Source: Nemertoderma westbladi
Taxonomy: Eukaryota; Xenacoelomorpha; Nemertodermatida; Nemertodermatidae
Assembly (NCBI GenBank): GCA_032718475.1
Contig: JAUCBJ010001846.1
Coordinates: 1-64,000 of the forward strand
Direction: 5' to 3'
Length of the DNA stretch: 64,000 bases
The translations under genes and the position numbers were made by a program. Positions 12,001 through 18,081 of the stretch are shown piece after piece. The notes below the pieces were generated by a model. The model was not told the origin of the DNA, made no database searches, and saw only the letters and a program-made list of their open reading frames with translations. Each line of letters begins with the position of its first letter. Positions within the stretch are counted from its first letter, which is position 1.

Positions 12001-12548
12001 AAGGTTTCCTCAGGGTTCGTCACCACGCTCCAGAGGTGATATAAGTTGACATGTTGCATTTCATGGGCGATGACGGAAAATAGTGTCGCAGTAGAAAAAT
12101 CAACAACTGGATTTACAATGATAGTACAATGCCCTCCCTGCAATTGTGTTTCCATGTAACGCTGACTAGGCAGATTATCCGACGCCGTCGCAAGTCTCAT
12201 CGTTACCTGCTGCTGTGACACGGCAAAAGATGGGGTAATCTCTCGCAACATGTCTTGTGCAACTGCTAACTTATTGTTAGGTGTTTTATTTTCGTTGAGT
12301 CGATCCTTCCAACTATTGAATTGATTTTGGTTAAAATTACCCTGAATGCCATTTACAATCTCATCTAAAAAAATGCCACTGTGCTGATCTACAGTATAAA
12401 AAAGGTCTTGTTGAAGGGAATTGATGAGCTTTATTTGAGCACTGCTTAACCGGTTGTCATCGCCTTGCGGCGATTCATCCAACGCTTTATCTAAAGTATC
12501 AATTTTTGTTTGAATGTTCTGTAATATCTGCTTTTCGCTAAGTAACAT
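1..12548 (-). CDS. Giant RTX-repeat secreted protein with three HExxH peptidase-like motifs (3' end outside window)
   Basis: A single frame stays open for 4182 codons and continues past the left edge, so the C-terminus is missing. The start is fixed by a strong Shine-Dalgarno at 12556-12561, seven bases before ATG. There is no signal peptide, as expected for a type I secretion substrate. Three HExxH motifs are visible: HEMQH (about residue 162), HELIH (about 1045) and HEMMH (about 1891). Each sits in a similar context, a short beta-like stretch before the motif and Gln/His-rich residues after it. A GNAT-like motif QRQGLA lies near residue 1355. A hydrophobic helical stretch spans about 2710-2795. 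From about residue 3010 onward glycine-aspartate repeats of the GGxGxDxL type recur, densest at 1030-1160 and 60-200 of the window. RTX repeats bind calcium after export. The multi-module layout suggests a large effector or adhesin-type exoprotein, possibly a toxin. Function is inferred; no secretion genes are in the window. Confidence 0.9.
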   Translation of the reverse strand, partial: MLLSEKQILQNIQTKIDTLDKALDESPQGDDNRLSSAQIKLINSLQQDLFYTVDQHSGIFLDEIVNGIQGNFNQNQFNSWKDRLNENKTPNNKLAVAQDMLREITPSFAVSQQQVTMRLATASDNLPSQRYMETQLQGGHCTIIVNPVVDFSTATLFSVIAHEMQHVNLYHLWSVVTNPEETFIRLSDKEKLLGNLAIIFDKHSKAIEQSLPNGAFYYQNIDELLAHNLETAVGFDIFDSADTIDYQIIKQLGSAFENDNFRPELPAIFHQANFFRLVETLRRIAAPLSERSKEYWCNMLMRDTDPTDFQYLQAIDIREVIINLEPPKYLDLPITEDILKHFKALVRSIVPFEFDAFWQENFFMLTLEPPLTFEEHFSPWNKEKQQHLIPAIISISPETNRYLYVNDGQTKHLLDTATQHLTDIFTNSDQTLQNFVDEYRKLAPFIEAVRRNPGMSIADNLDSPEFKTALFNVIDFIENANTQNLLTAHIQLQTLIGAIEAYSSGENNVNLEQNKKLAQLKQTLNTIAEPENDSWVRDNYYKIALLQLQFKDLVDALKKNLATPVTLFEPFDPLVEEVQRLINQVEPPFNLAEISLAEISLAEISIEDVAKLRLYQLATKITTHNQWDNQLALMLPQLLVKVEDFDYPINILFQKDGQIQVNSQGEQIYHSIHNPDSNEQIIELVLINPDTNNSRWGVSIEGAVETFPDYPRHTSFYRAVLTACLVYEEYSDEDISDEEISDLRESLSDNIKDNLEGLAPFAVENFDSLKQADIHPDDLVQMMENLALPTILSKIPSAVRLLTQSTAKLLTYSQTRTIAQSSVLSAEYQRITNLLQKNIHILWESINQGPGLSSIINNLNNPDFNSTQTLYQRTVELLQENAMPDSTSAQISTAVLELLNANPDLFNFIPENKRQATIDAFKKDLLVPLALDYQLTQYNHNLLETVQNLFNQTNFLQFVQDGQAALKYQTFINPQQYHSYIAKIIEKIALALKINKIPRLNIVGQPIQNELGEFGVASYHHQKNQIAIDLTKIEDIYDMVGKITHELIHAHQYQLLDRFNRGEISINSADYITVLLLKESLENPQLPYASKLSERSAHTIEHLAVLHLESKLMPDPDIDASITIRLDALNAIFNTTELLELLAQPSLPLSSKIFFHYLETQINKTDTEIEVSEYPQLKQTINTLPKDWKHYLFDHKPELAKTLGFDESERFIRANQRALEQSSLAITEPVLILTEAGKQHITNAPLTDGINYISVDINQYLNNINQINTEQLNQYLISHIPNANFDAIVNTYQQWVRIHKEQREDERYGLSSSLPLGKDMHLYLQYQNNQLSGLLISLKLINNNVNLITLVSDPNKQRQGLATQLVQHASADVFNNQPEINTLYADKIIHTGATHALLNNYFEPFYNNTNQGRLNYMGGNPQQRTYHDLYNYLPQAQGENLLVKVDEPQGAEAGLSPNQALINQLQDLAQNGPNLAIQAEIEQGLETQQYSMLDIIEIINQQPLGTLNKNQRENLNASLQALKVSQVSELVTQQIDQIIEAPQQALINKATQLIKAFGQTISNNTEQQANEFTQAIGQYDWHTINQAFEATQSTLNQAESSKVLKALETFSMPVAQKVKLLRIHSNTYGLGGAPGDMDLSNSPFVEYLRQFANGKNEDSYLNWVPESYDVSVAEEQIIANSINDILGDTTINFSDLKTRMNESNHALSDERLLASLYFSGNIENVRIDQLFERPIDLISLNPDLSIEQRQFKNAYLASVIDPLLEGFDVHFIEQYARLVSNGVEGHPSIEDSTPALKSLIEDEIRKIIKGMSERLGVQKPTVTFDSNSHTGESSQTLASYRHNSYQINFTDNYLDRIISTSAIEENDIFNQHQWLTTAGVLRKKMCAVIAHEMMHLAQHQFIDNMKGIPGSNAWVLAGLYAMTHQLRSDATPSNELIENIAYKTGYFVEYILEGNKSNAEKPPEIEFILETYQSILGSRFDSFFAKHFVKQYKPDLTITLDMLTNQQSTIIPIIADKPWLWSVRLAEIKTHQDKLDSTKRVFVDSIISILPMVSSLVKNTALTDNEYQAFLQGIKNNPNHNLLLIQELLIPSNGSNRFDAMLIEKRQQLIDIFRSTDIQQYKVLSYILAKKNFEKLLDQHAPVELVEESIQNMARNYTEAGHEPIRLKKTIVDATNNLTASTKLYFTLSDKLHKSLTENNVSALVGFLESSKLEDFNGTKEQLITYSAQLLTYFYPGTFTNALVILDNIEQQLKAFEDTTLLGFDRTVRDFRVTIMNIKIESQGPQILNEQILGSMMEDIQIFDAINVDGSAYPLAQKFYELFSDESNPAIYSTISEGFNTKTYKLEDMVEAFQFLMMDHPSVFVENDNARKNREKARDLCIGFTLDNYKESTHTAINALVDNPLEYPIGDVISHNFSYYELPEMLDNAGNPLETPIEYPIGDVISHDFPTHSEMPVNAGNPYTYFDQHGEIMTPTQVDAFLGTNQAILGAAQEPLQQHEQQSDPKLPLQTLQAAAQYDFQKTMEQIDTGIQAACDASGQTRADINTIIYDQDNHTLGVEFTPDASGTIYQTVIELDHFQGYKAPGLIEKYYNWLNQVPGENRQKLAQGSGYVGKATGIFMTLRGFKGMLDSLNNGDISSAISSGAFAAYGLGDLIGTNKLITDQIGKAFGGIMFKELQGSEAAIETLDTFLAKGMGHVLTRVGMEAETAARVGEIAARIPVMAAVFGGLMISGDVQTLEADQAANAPQWQQNLDIADTVIDSVDTALFMAAPFTGPAAPFVEAAAMVLLTARLFIDNITADIIKEQQNAHNDWEMFYLGLKGFFEGIGDTFVELFDPSFEYNKEFSYYSELLEKTTEIHQLYTIDDHQGRHNTFNLIPVTKENQAPLMIGDTTLDLRGDTATYQWTMTNPLSEDEYTLDDSGVDWDRLTALEDPAAVETLVYQYSDGTYEDKRLIVDSERIDNIILSGAQRYYIEKSRTYTPNPSLPSSQYTEQEIEPTVRDHLELKKIEPVTHTVYGNDKDNNFFTPGNVNQHFTYHIEGGSGADTLQLGNAGNYHFWGENNLAEDTSNNDSIVFQADDQQGRIRYINASQSGNIIQTLSSDQLDFAQHRLNLNNAQTSQSFQVYIDGVENIYGSASTEVIKAGENTQYITFGGGQDALIRQAGSRTQYVIKAGNEVLFVNDHNNNPENTEQTYADLLRLDFHINDIDHDIAINNFTWNIQGATQQVFTFEADVVKDHHNLNTTIHLSQDAAKTLPLLTTDGVLFHLGQTETGAVDMLDIRIIASLWQAQHGQTLPNTSLENKDLIIDFDADAKGHFTLTQQAGTKRTLQFSNHSYESISHQAYDTQAGERRIQLTVDENLSIDISAGELVDYVFTTKDRVNYQLKMDAQGALSITNFSYQLTDTVSFSNDPENDTENDFDTPTYDANFLPEEGAIIIGTDNDQKYDILIGHTGNDQLIGGGGLNFMDGKAGQDTYILQANDGITIIEDTGNDGEASVILFQDFAWKDIQVFRFSGTELLVGIFAEDGPIYNNGPHLAETVASLRIDHRDPYLKGYTFMTADGVSFVVKFNEGMPSAQVVSFDQQIWNQFVAKNGETATSPTSQLSQLSVLQVYGSDQDDTLNLQSAKLVTPNQGDDYILLNDMDTTVLLNPGDGLNTIDINNYAAQNSEDAPPSPLHNIVFNNIDHQAIEIQAIEANRVLIGLSGDHSSQVSLAREQLSAFYFLTQDGVQFILNEELEKSILSIDLSKSDHPDLDLNNQLFEQAQFSSDRWVYGSTQANRIEGQLTHNNTFYGLGGDDTLIGGYASDSLTGGEGDDVLQGQAGDDTLNGGQGADDIDGGDGSDTLVFIGDWVSNQGVHVDLTTNQGQHADAQGDTYQHIENVVGSIFNDVITGDTNSNYLAGSLGDDILNGGRGGIDILVGGEGSDTYQIFRGDNVIIHGIEKPQDMIDEQIDQDQLRLNQYRLEELHFIQNDPDVLQILADDLRLFINNWSSRYQHYQLTTLDSILNPQELVEYVNAHVLHLGDYHDDYVANYSQSQAGIHIQTQQDLQHDQLHHNTADQAGDAHHDSFQDIKHIIGSYYADEIHAFDGLDFIDGGAGDDQLYAQDDHPISLYGQDGHDELIGSEQNDTLDGGAGDDFLEAGAGDNHLTGGAGADTLFGGQGTDTASYMHSTWGVYID

Positions 12549-12555
12549 TGTTAAG

Positions 12556-12561
12556 TCCTCC
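12556..12561 (-). promoter_or_regulatory. Ribosome binding site of the giant RTX gene
   Basis: On the minus strand this reads GGAGGA, seven bases before the ATG at 12548. It is the strongest start signal near the beginning of the frame and decides the start codon. Confidence 0.8.
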
Positions 12562-12563
12562 GC

Positions 12564-12840
12564 TGGGTTTAACTAGTTGGGCTAGTCTTTTTCATTTCCC
12601 CTTACCCTTTACTGTCTTTATAAACTGCATGGGATATATATCAATATTTAAATATTATATTGATCAAATAAGTATAAATGCTTAAAGTCATCATAAGTAT
12701 ACATTCTTCTATCTTATACATCACATAATCTATAAAGCATCCAAATAAATAGTTTATTATTTGTTGCTGATCAATGGGTTATATGTTGATGGAAAACAGC
12801 CAGACTTTTGTTCACGGGTAGGCTAACAGTTTATTTTTAA
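12564..12840. other. AT-rich non-coding upstream region of the RTX gene
   Basis: No convincing gene on either strand. This is the 5' region of the giant minus-strand gene, strongly AT-rich, with the inverted repeat at 12641-12663. An ACTAG...CTAGT hairpin lies at about 12573-12587. It probably carries the RTX promoter, but no clear -35/-10 pair can be singled out. Confidence 0.4.
12641..12663. promoter_or_regulatory. AT-rich inverted repeat upstream of the RTX gene
   Basis: TCAATAT at 12641-12647 and ATATTGA at 12657-12663 form 7-base inverted arms. Inside lies the perfect 14-base palindrome AATATTTAAATATT (12643-12656). It is about 100 bases before the start codon of the giant gene, where a promoter or operator is expected, and several -10-like AT stretches surround it. 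A role as a regulator or H-NS-type silencing site is inferred only. AT-rich palindromes also arise by chance in such DNA. Confidence 0.35.
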
Positions 12841-13046
12841 ATGTCAAAAATTTTTTCAGGGTTGTTGTTTTTTAGGGTTAGGATGGGTGGTGAATTCAAC
12901 GATTTTTCATGTTATTTAGGGGCTGGGGTGCGCGTGTATGAGCAATTAAAAAGTGAAAAGTGTTGCGCTGTTGATCACGCCCCAATGGGCTTGCCCAGCG
13001 GCTTGCTATTAATGAGCGCCCTATTTTAGATAAATGGGGGCCGGTT

Positions 13047-13286
13047 ATGGTGTGGCCGGATCAATATGGGGCTATTTTTCATAACCAATCATTTTTGAGC
13101 CAGATCGCTGAGTGTGAAGCGCATTTTTCACTTGCTCGTTTGATTGCGGCTCGATTGCACTTAGGTGAAAACTTTTTGCCAAACTTGTCTGGTGGCCATG
13201 CTGTTGCTACCCCGATGGAAAACGGGGTTGTACAAGCTCATAAAATATATTCCCATGTATTTGATTGGTTATCTAAAGGCCAATAA
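13047..13286 (+). pseudogene. Unidentified gene fragment (79 residues)
   Basis: The frame is protein-like (mixed composition, segment SLARLIAARLHLGENFLPN) and stays open slightly upstream of the ATG, but has no matching ribosome binding site. I do not recognise the family. It sits among clearly decayed genes, so it is most likely the C-terminal remnant of a longer gene. The 62-residue frame at 12841-13029 is less protein-like and is not claimed. Confidence 0.3.
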
Positions 13287-13589
13287 GCCCATTTTTTTCA
13301 ATCAACTAACCTATCAATTGCAAACCTAGCTAGATATTTCACTCCATTACTTTTTGGGGGTGTTGAAATCAACTTGTTTTGATCGGCTAAGGTATCGCGC
13401 TTATGTTGATTGCCCTTTTGTGAGCCCCTAGCGTCCATTCCTCATTTATGTAAAGGGTGCGTATTGCGACTGTGACAATCGGGATAGCCAGGGTGATTTC
13501 ATAAAGGCTTGTAAGTTTTAATGTTAGGTATGAAAAAAACAGGCGCCTTTTGATTTGGCAAAAAACAGCTTTGGCCGTTTAGTGAGCGT
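13287..13589. other. Gene-free stretch in the decayed zone
   Basis: No open frame of convincing composition, no RNA gene and no clear repeat. It probably holds unrecognisable remains of the 5' part of the sensor kinase gene that follows. Confidence 0.3.
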
Positions 13590-14389
13590 GAACGCTCCAA
13601 AGTGTAATTAACGATCAAAAAAGATTTTAACCTCTTGGGCATGAATACCTTATTGCATCGTGTGTTGTTTAATTTACTTAGTCATTCACTCTTCCCTACC
13701 CACAAAACCAGCCATGCACAGTACCGTTACCCTTGAAGCGAAGGGCAACGCAGGGTACTTAACTTTTAAAGATACAGGCCAAAGCATTCCTAAAAACCAA
13801 CTATCCAAACTATTTAAAGCATTGACTACCTTTGATAAAACAGGTGGCACGGGTTTAGGGGTACACTTTTGTCAAAATGTCATCACCGCTTTTGGTGGGG
13901 ATATTGTTTGTACCTCTAAAGTAGGGGAGTACACCCAATTTACACTGGTCGTTACCTGTTACCAAATTAAGTGCACAAACAACCCCTAAAACGCACACCA
14001 CGCCCACACAACCCTTTGATAATCAATCAATTTTGATCATCGACGATGATGTTATTTCGATATGACTGGCACAAGCACACTTAGAGCCGATAAAGGGATT
14101 GAGCATTCACACCGCAAAAACGGGTGCTGCGGGCATTCAAAAAGCCCAAGCCACCCAACCCGATTTAATATTGACCGATTTAAACCTACCCAATGTTTTA
14201 GCTGAAAAATTGATTACCCAACTAAGCAAGTTATGCATCAACAAACCCATCATTGTTAGCCTATCAGGTGATGATCCCAGTGGGGACATCAAAAGCCAGT
14301 TAGAGGACAGCCTGATGAAACCCATCGACAAAGATGATCTACTGAAGACATTACAACATCATTTGGATAAGTTGCCCAATGCTTCTTAA
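13590..14389 (+). pseudogene. Broken hybrid sensor histidine kinase, CqsS/LqsS-like (HATPase and receiver remnants)
   Basis: Two remnants of one hybrid kinase. First comes an N-box-like HRVLFNLL segment (about 13643-13670). A frameshift follows, then an ATP-binding domain with FKDTGQSIP and the G2-box TGGTGLGVHFC (13660-13989). After a stop, a receiver domain begins with ILIIDDD near 14030. It is interrupted by an in-frame TGA at about 14062 and resumes with ILTDLNLP to 14389, ending near a conserved KP. The HATPase wording FGGDIVCTSKVGEYT resembles C-terminal parts of autoinducer-sensing kinases of the CqsS/LqsS type, as far as I can judge from memory. The sensor and dimerisation parts are gone. 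At least one frameshift and one stop make it non-functional. It lies directly left of the tRNA-Lys fragment. Confidence 0.7.
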
Positions 14390-14414
14390 AGGATAGAAAG
14401 TCGTTGTTGGTTAC

Positions 14415-14462
14415 GTTGGGCTTTTAATCCATTGGTCGGGCGTTCGAGTCGCCCACGAACCA
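14415..14462 (+). other. 3' part of tRNA-Lys(UUU): probable attachment site of an integrated element
   Basis: This holds the anticodon loop CTTTTAA with most of its stem, a variable region, a T-arm (GGGCG, loop TTCGAGT, CGCCC) and the acceptor strand ACGAACC plus discriminator A. No D-arm or 5' acceptor strand (expected GGTTCGT) is present to the left, so this is a fragment and not a tRNA gene. An integrase gene ends 40 bases to the right. A tRNA 3' end next to a tyrosine integrase is the classic signature of an att site. CCA is not encoded after the discriminator. Confidence 0.75.
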
Positions 14463-14501
14463 CTAAATATACCAAAGAATCACAACACTTTCCCAGTTTT
14501 C

Positions 14502-15482
14502 TTATTCTTCAAAATGACGACAAAACGACGACAATGGATTAAGTTTTACAATATTCTTTAAATGATCAAGCGACAAATGTGCATAACGAATCGTCATCTT
14601 TAAATCACTATGCCCTAACGTTTTTTGCAAAGTTAAAATATCACCCCCATTCATCATAAAATGACTAGCAAACGAATGACGTAAAATATGCGTACTTTGC
14701 CCCCTAGGCAAATTAAAACCTAACTGCTTAATCGTTCGCTTAAACGTATTGTAACCATCAACAAAAGGCACATTCTCTTTAATCTCTTTTTCTAAAACCT
14801 CATCAATGGGCAGTTTTCTTAACTTATTGTTTTTAGACCCTAACGTTAAAATACCGCCCCTAACACTGCCCAACTTAATGCTTGCAGCCTCACCCCACCT
14901 AGCCCCTACACTCAAACAAACCTTGGCAATCACATAAGCATGTGACTGATGCTTTTTTAGCTCTGTAAGGAGCACATCAATTTGATCAAGCGTTAAATAA
15001 CTCAACTCCTGCTCATCAACCTTTAATCGCTTAACCTTATCAATGGGGTTGTGATCGATCTCATCTAAACGCACCAATTCATTAAACATACTATTTAAAT
15101 AAGCATGATGATGATTGATGGTATTTGCTGTAATATCTTTTCGCTTATTTCTATACGCTAAAAAATCTTGTTTGGTGAAGTCATCAAATTTGGGATTTTT
15201 TAAAGCATCAATAACATTGAGTATTACCTTTAAGCGATTAATACCATCCTTTAAATTCTGGCCATGATATTCATACCAAAGATTACACAAAACACCTAAA
15301 CGCCTATCGTCTCGTGTGTTGGTTTTATTCCATGATAAATTTTGCCGCCACTGCATGATTGAATCGGCTTCAAAACGTTTGGCTTCAAAGCGGGAGGTAA
15401 ATATTTTACGAACGCGTTTGCCACATCGGCCACCTAGGGTGATGTCGACTTGGTATTTATTGGTGTTGGTTTTTCGGATCAT
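14502..15482 (-). CDS. int: Tyrosine recombinase, phage/island integrase
   Basis: A 326-residue site-specific recombinase of the phage integrase family, which cuts and rejoins DNA at att sites. The N-terminal half contains the SAM-like core-binding domain (about residues 55-155). The catalytic domain shows the first Arg in GARWGEAAS (about 195), the box HILRHSFASHF (about 265-275), the GHSDLKMT segment and the nucleophile Tyr in IRYAH. Length and all catalytic residues are normal. It reads toward the tRNA-Lys fragment at 14415-14462, its likely target. The next gene upstream is the split repressor, directly adjacent. It is the only intact gene of this mobile element in the window. Confidence 0.93.
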   Translation of the reverse strand: MIRKTNTNKYQVDITLGGRCGKRVRKIFTSRFEAKRFEADSIMQWRQNLSWNKTNTRDDRRLGVLCNLWYEYHGQNLKDGINRLKVILNVIDALKNPKFDDFTKQDFLAYRNKRKDITANTINHHHAYLNSMFNELVRLDEIDHNPIDKVKRLKVDEQELSYLTLDQIDVLLTELKKHQSHAYVIAKVCLSVGARWGEAASIKLGSVRGGILTLGSKNNKLRKLPIDEVLEKEIKENVPFVDGYNTFKRTIKQLGFNLPRGQSTHILRHSFASHFMMNGGDILTLQKTLGHSDLKMTIRYAHLSLDHLKNIVKLNPLSSFCRHFEE

Positions 15483-16108
15483 TTAAGCACCACAAAAACC
15501 CCAAATGCCAATTACTTTAGCAATTAGTCTAATCGTTTGAGAGGTTTTAAAGGTTGTGTACATCTTATTATCACTGACGGCCACAATCCCTTCAGGTAGC
15601 TTTTGAAGGCGTTTGATAAAAAGCTCATCATTTTCAACAAACACCCAAAGTCCATCCCTAAAATCTATATCATCAATATCAACTAAAATGAGGTCTTTAT
15701 CGTCAAATGTGGGCTTCATGCTATCCCCATTGGCGCTAATCACTTTCAAGCTAGGTTTATAGGTGATGTTGTAGTGCTGTTTTAACTTATCAGTGTTAAT
15801 GGTAATGCTTTCAATGACTCGCTCATCAAATACAGTAAGCCACTACCAGCTGAGGCCTTAACGTCTAAAAAATCAATTGTTTTGTTGTTTTGATTGATTG
15901 TGGGCGGGTGGTCTACAGTTCCCATTAACCAGTTGGTGTATTGGGGGAATTGTTTGCAGAGTTTTAATAAAAAATCGCTGTTTGTTTTTCTGTATTTATA
16001 TTCATAATTTTTGATCGTTTGCGGGTTAACACCCATAATCTTTGAAAATTCAACCTGCGTGTAACCTTCTGTTTTTCTTATTAGCTTTATTTTTTCTGAT
16101 AGTTTCAT
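15483..16108 (-). pseudogene. Phage-type CI/LexA-like repressor split by a frameshift
   Basis: Two consecutive frames make one protein. The upstream part (15782-16108) is an HTH_XRE DNA-binding domain (YTQVEFSKIMGVNPQTIKNYE). The downstream part (15483-15749) is a peptidase S24 domain with the catalytic Ser in NGDSMKP and Lys in FIKRLQ. The HTH frame runs into a stop at 15782-15784. A second frame, open before the S24 start, carries DERVIESITI over the same bases. A one-base shift near 15830-15845 therefore separates the halves. Intact relatives bind prophage operators and self-cleave under RecA. The broken state implies loss of lysogenic control, or a sequencing error. The gene abuts the integrase and shares its strand. 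Confidence 0.8.
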
Positions 16109-16271
16109 AATGTTTTAAAAAATAGTTGACAGTTTCAAAATGAACAACAAACCCCATGCACAAAAAACAAATAATCATGCTCACCACCTTAGCTGCGTGT
16201 TTAGCTGTTTACTTGGTCATATGAACCCCTCCATTAAAAAACATCCTAAAAACCTTTAATTCTACCAAATT
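16109..16271. other. Intergenic region between repressor and epimerase relic
   Basis: AT-rich. A 22-codon plus-strand frame at 16156-16224 encodes a hydrophobic segment (LTTLAACLAVYLVI) that stops early. It may be the start of a truncated membrane protein or chance. The repressor promoter should lie here on the minus strand. Nothing else is recognisable. Confidence 0.3.
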
Positions 16272-16969
16272 ATGAAAATCTACAACATCAAACTGCCCGA
16301 AATCACCGCCAAGCAATACTCCGCCATTAATACGTCACAAACGCTTGATTTAGCAAAAAAAGCAAAACAATCTGATGTTAAACATTTTATATTCTATAGT
16401 ACGGTGGCAGTATACGGTGTGCATGGTTATTTAGGGGGTCAAAGCAGTTTGCTAAATGAGCAATCTGCTTGCAAACCTGTCAGTGCATATGCAAAAAGTA
16501 AATGGGCGGCTGAAAACGCATTGTTCAAACTTGAAAACAAACAATTCAGAATATCAGTCATCAGGCCACCGCTTATTTATAGTAAGGGGTCGACTGGTAA
16601 TATGACAACACTAAAAAATTCGTTAGTTTATTGCCTGTTTTACCTTTTAATGATGTGAATAATAAAAGGAGTATGGTCTATCTCAATAACTTATTGTATT
16701 TTACGAAACTAGGGATTGATAAAAAAGTGACGGGTATACTCATTCCTCAAGACAACGATCAATTCTCAATTAAACAAATCGTTAGTACCTTATCAGTGGG
16801 GTTGGGGAAGAAAATATTTTTAATTAAGCACCCTCAAATCATCCTGTGGTTTTTAGCAAAAATGAAGCCACAATTGATCAATAGCCTATATGGAACATTG
16901 TTGTTTGATTCTACAATCAGTCATGAAAAAACGGGTTTATTGAGCAAACAGCAGCAAAAGAAGGCTTAA
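16272..16969 (+). pseudogene. Broken NAD-dependent sugar epimerase/dehydratase (SDR)
   Basis: Two overlapping frames (16272-16658 and 16631-16969) join into one extended SDR protein. The first has the conserved FYSTVAVYG strand and the catalytic YxxxK (SAYAKSKWAAE), then RPPLIYSKG. The second continues with RSMVYLNNL, typical of the downstream part of UDP-sugar epimerases. The N-terminal Rossmann nucleotide-binding glycine motif is missing and a frameshift lies near 16625-16655, so the gene is dead. Intact relatives act in O-antigen or nucleotide-sugar synthesis. It sits between the integrase module and nuoH, a rearranged junction. Confidence 0.75.
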
Positions 16970-17049
16970 AGTCTATGTCACAATAATTACCCACTAAAAA
17001 ACCTTTGTAAAACTTGCCAATCCTAAAATAGATATGCAATTATTACACC

Positions 17050-18081
17050 ATGATCAAAACCTTCTTAGAAACATTTTTTCTATTGCCCGAACCCTTGGCA
17101 TATCTGGTCGATATATTAATCAAAGTCGCCTTCATTATCCTACCCCTTTTGATATGTGTGGCATATACCACCTACGCGGAGCGAAAAATCATCGGTTTTA
17201 TGCAGGCCCGTTTAGGGCCCAACCGCGTTGGTTTTAAAGGCTTACTACAACCCTTTGCTGACCTTCTTAAACTCCTATTTAAAGAACTCATTTTTCCCCA
17301 AAAATCTAACCCACTACTTTACATTTTAGCCCCCATTCTCACTCTAATCCCAGCGATCGCAGTTTGGGCGGTGATTCCCTTTTCCAACACCTTGGTATTA
17401 ACTGAAATTGATATGAGCATTGTGTATGTATTTGCCATTGGATCAATAGGCGTATATGGCATGCTTTTAGGCGGCTGGGCATCAAATTCAAAATACTCAC
17501 TCCTTGGGGCTATGCGATCCAGTGCAATTATGATCTCCTATGAAATTGCCATGGGATTTTGTATTATTGGGGCCGCAATGATGGCGGATTCATTAAACAT
17601 TCAAGCGATTATTCAAGCCCAGCAAGGTGGCTTGTTGAGCTGGAACTGGTTGGTACTTTTCCCCCTATTTATCATCTTTTTTATCTCCAGTTTAGTTGAA
17701 ACCAACCGGGCCCCTTTTGATGTGGTTGAGGGGGAATCTGAAGTGGTGGGGGGTGTTCATGTTGAATATGCAGGCATTAGTTATGGGCTGTTTTTTTTGG
17801 CCGAATACGCCAACATGCTGCTGATGTGTACGCTATCAAGCATTCTATTTTTAGGGGGGTATTTATCACCCTTTAAGTCCATCCCCTTATTAAATGCACA
17901 CGGCATGCATTGGCTCGTCATTAAAGTATGTTTATTGGTATTTATATTTATATGGGTACGGGCGACCCTGCCAAGGTATCGATACGACCAGATCATGCGT
18001 TTAGGTTGGAAAATATTCATCCCCCTAACCACCCTTTGGATTATGGTGATTGCTATTGCTCAACAAGCCCGCTGGATATGA
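17050..18081 (+). CDS. nuoH: NADH-quinone oxidoreductase subunit H
   Basis: Membrane subunit of respiratory complex I that joins the quinone-binding module to the proton-pumping arm. 343 residues with about eight to nine hydrophobic helices. Family motifs are clear: [20 protein letters not shown] (residues about 43-62) and [15 protein letters not shown] with the conserved acidic loop (about 217-231). Full length. The stop overlaps the start of nuoI in ATGA. The expected upstream neighbour nuoG is absent: a dead epimerase precedes it, so the nuo operon is split here and this gene must have its own promoter or read-through. Confidence 0.97.
   Translation: MIKTFLETFFLLPEPLAYLVDILIKVAFIILPLLICVAYTTYAERKIIGFMQARLGPNRVGFKGLLQPFADLLKLLFKELIFPQKSNPLLYILAPILTLIPAIAVWAVIPFSNTLVLTEIDMSIVYVFAIGSIGVYGMLLGGWASNSKYSLLGAMRSSAIMISYEIAMGFCIIGAAMMADSLNIQAIIQAQQGGLLSWNWLVLFPLFIIFFISSLVETNRAPFDVVEGESEVVGGVHVEYAGISYGLFFLAEYANMLLMCTLSSILFLGGYLSPFKSIPLLNAHGMHWLVIKVCLLVFIFIWVRATLPRYRYDQIMRLGWKIFIPLTTLWIMVIAIAQQARWI

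Noticed and set aside
1-12548. CRISPR-like or DNA-level repeat array suspected from the periodic glycine-aspartate codons
   Set aside because: The periodicity follows in-frame RTX protein repeats that vary in DNA sequence; no identical repeats with unique spacers were seen anywhere in the window.
12841-13029. 62-residue plus-strand frame
   Set aside because: No recognisable motif, no ribosome site, composition not clearly coding; possibly part of the decayed zone but not supportable.
14415-14462. Functional tRNA-Lys gene
   Set aside because: The D-arm and 5' acceptor strand are absent upstream, so it cannot fold as a full tRNA.
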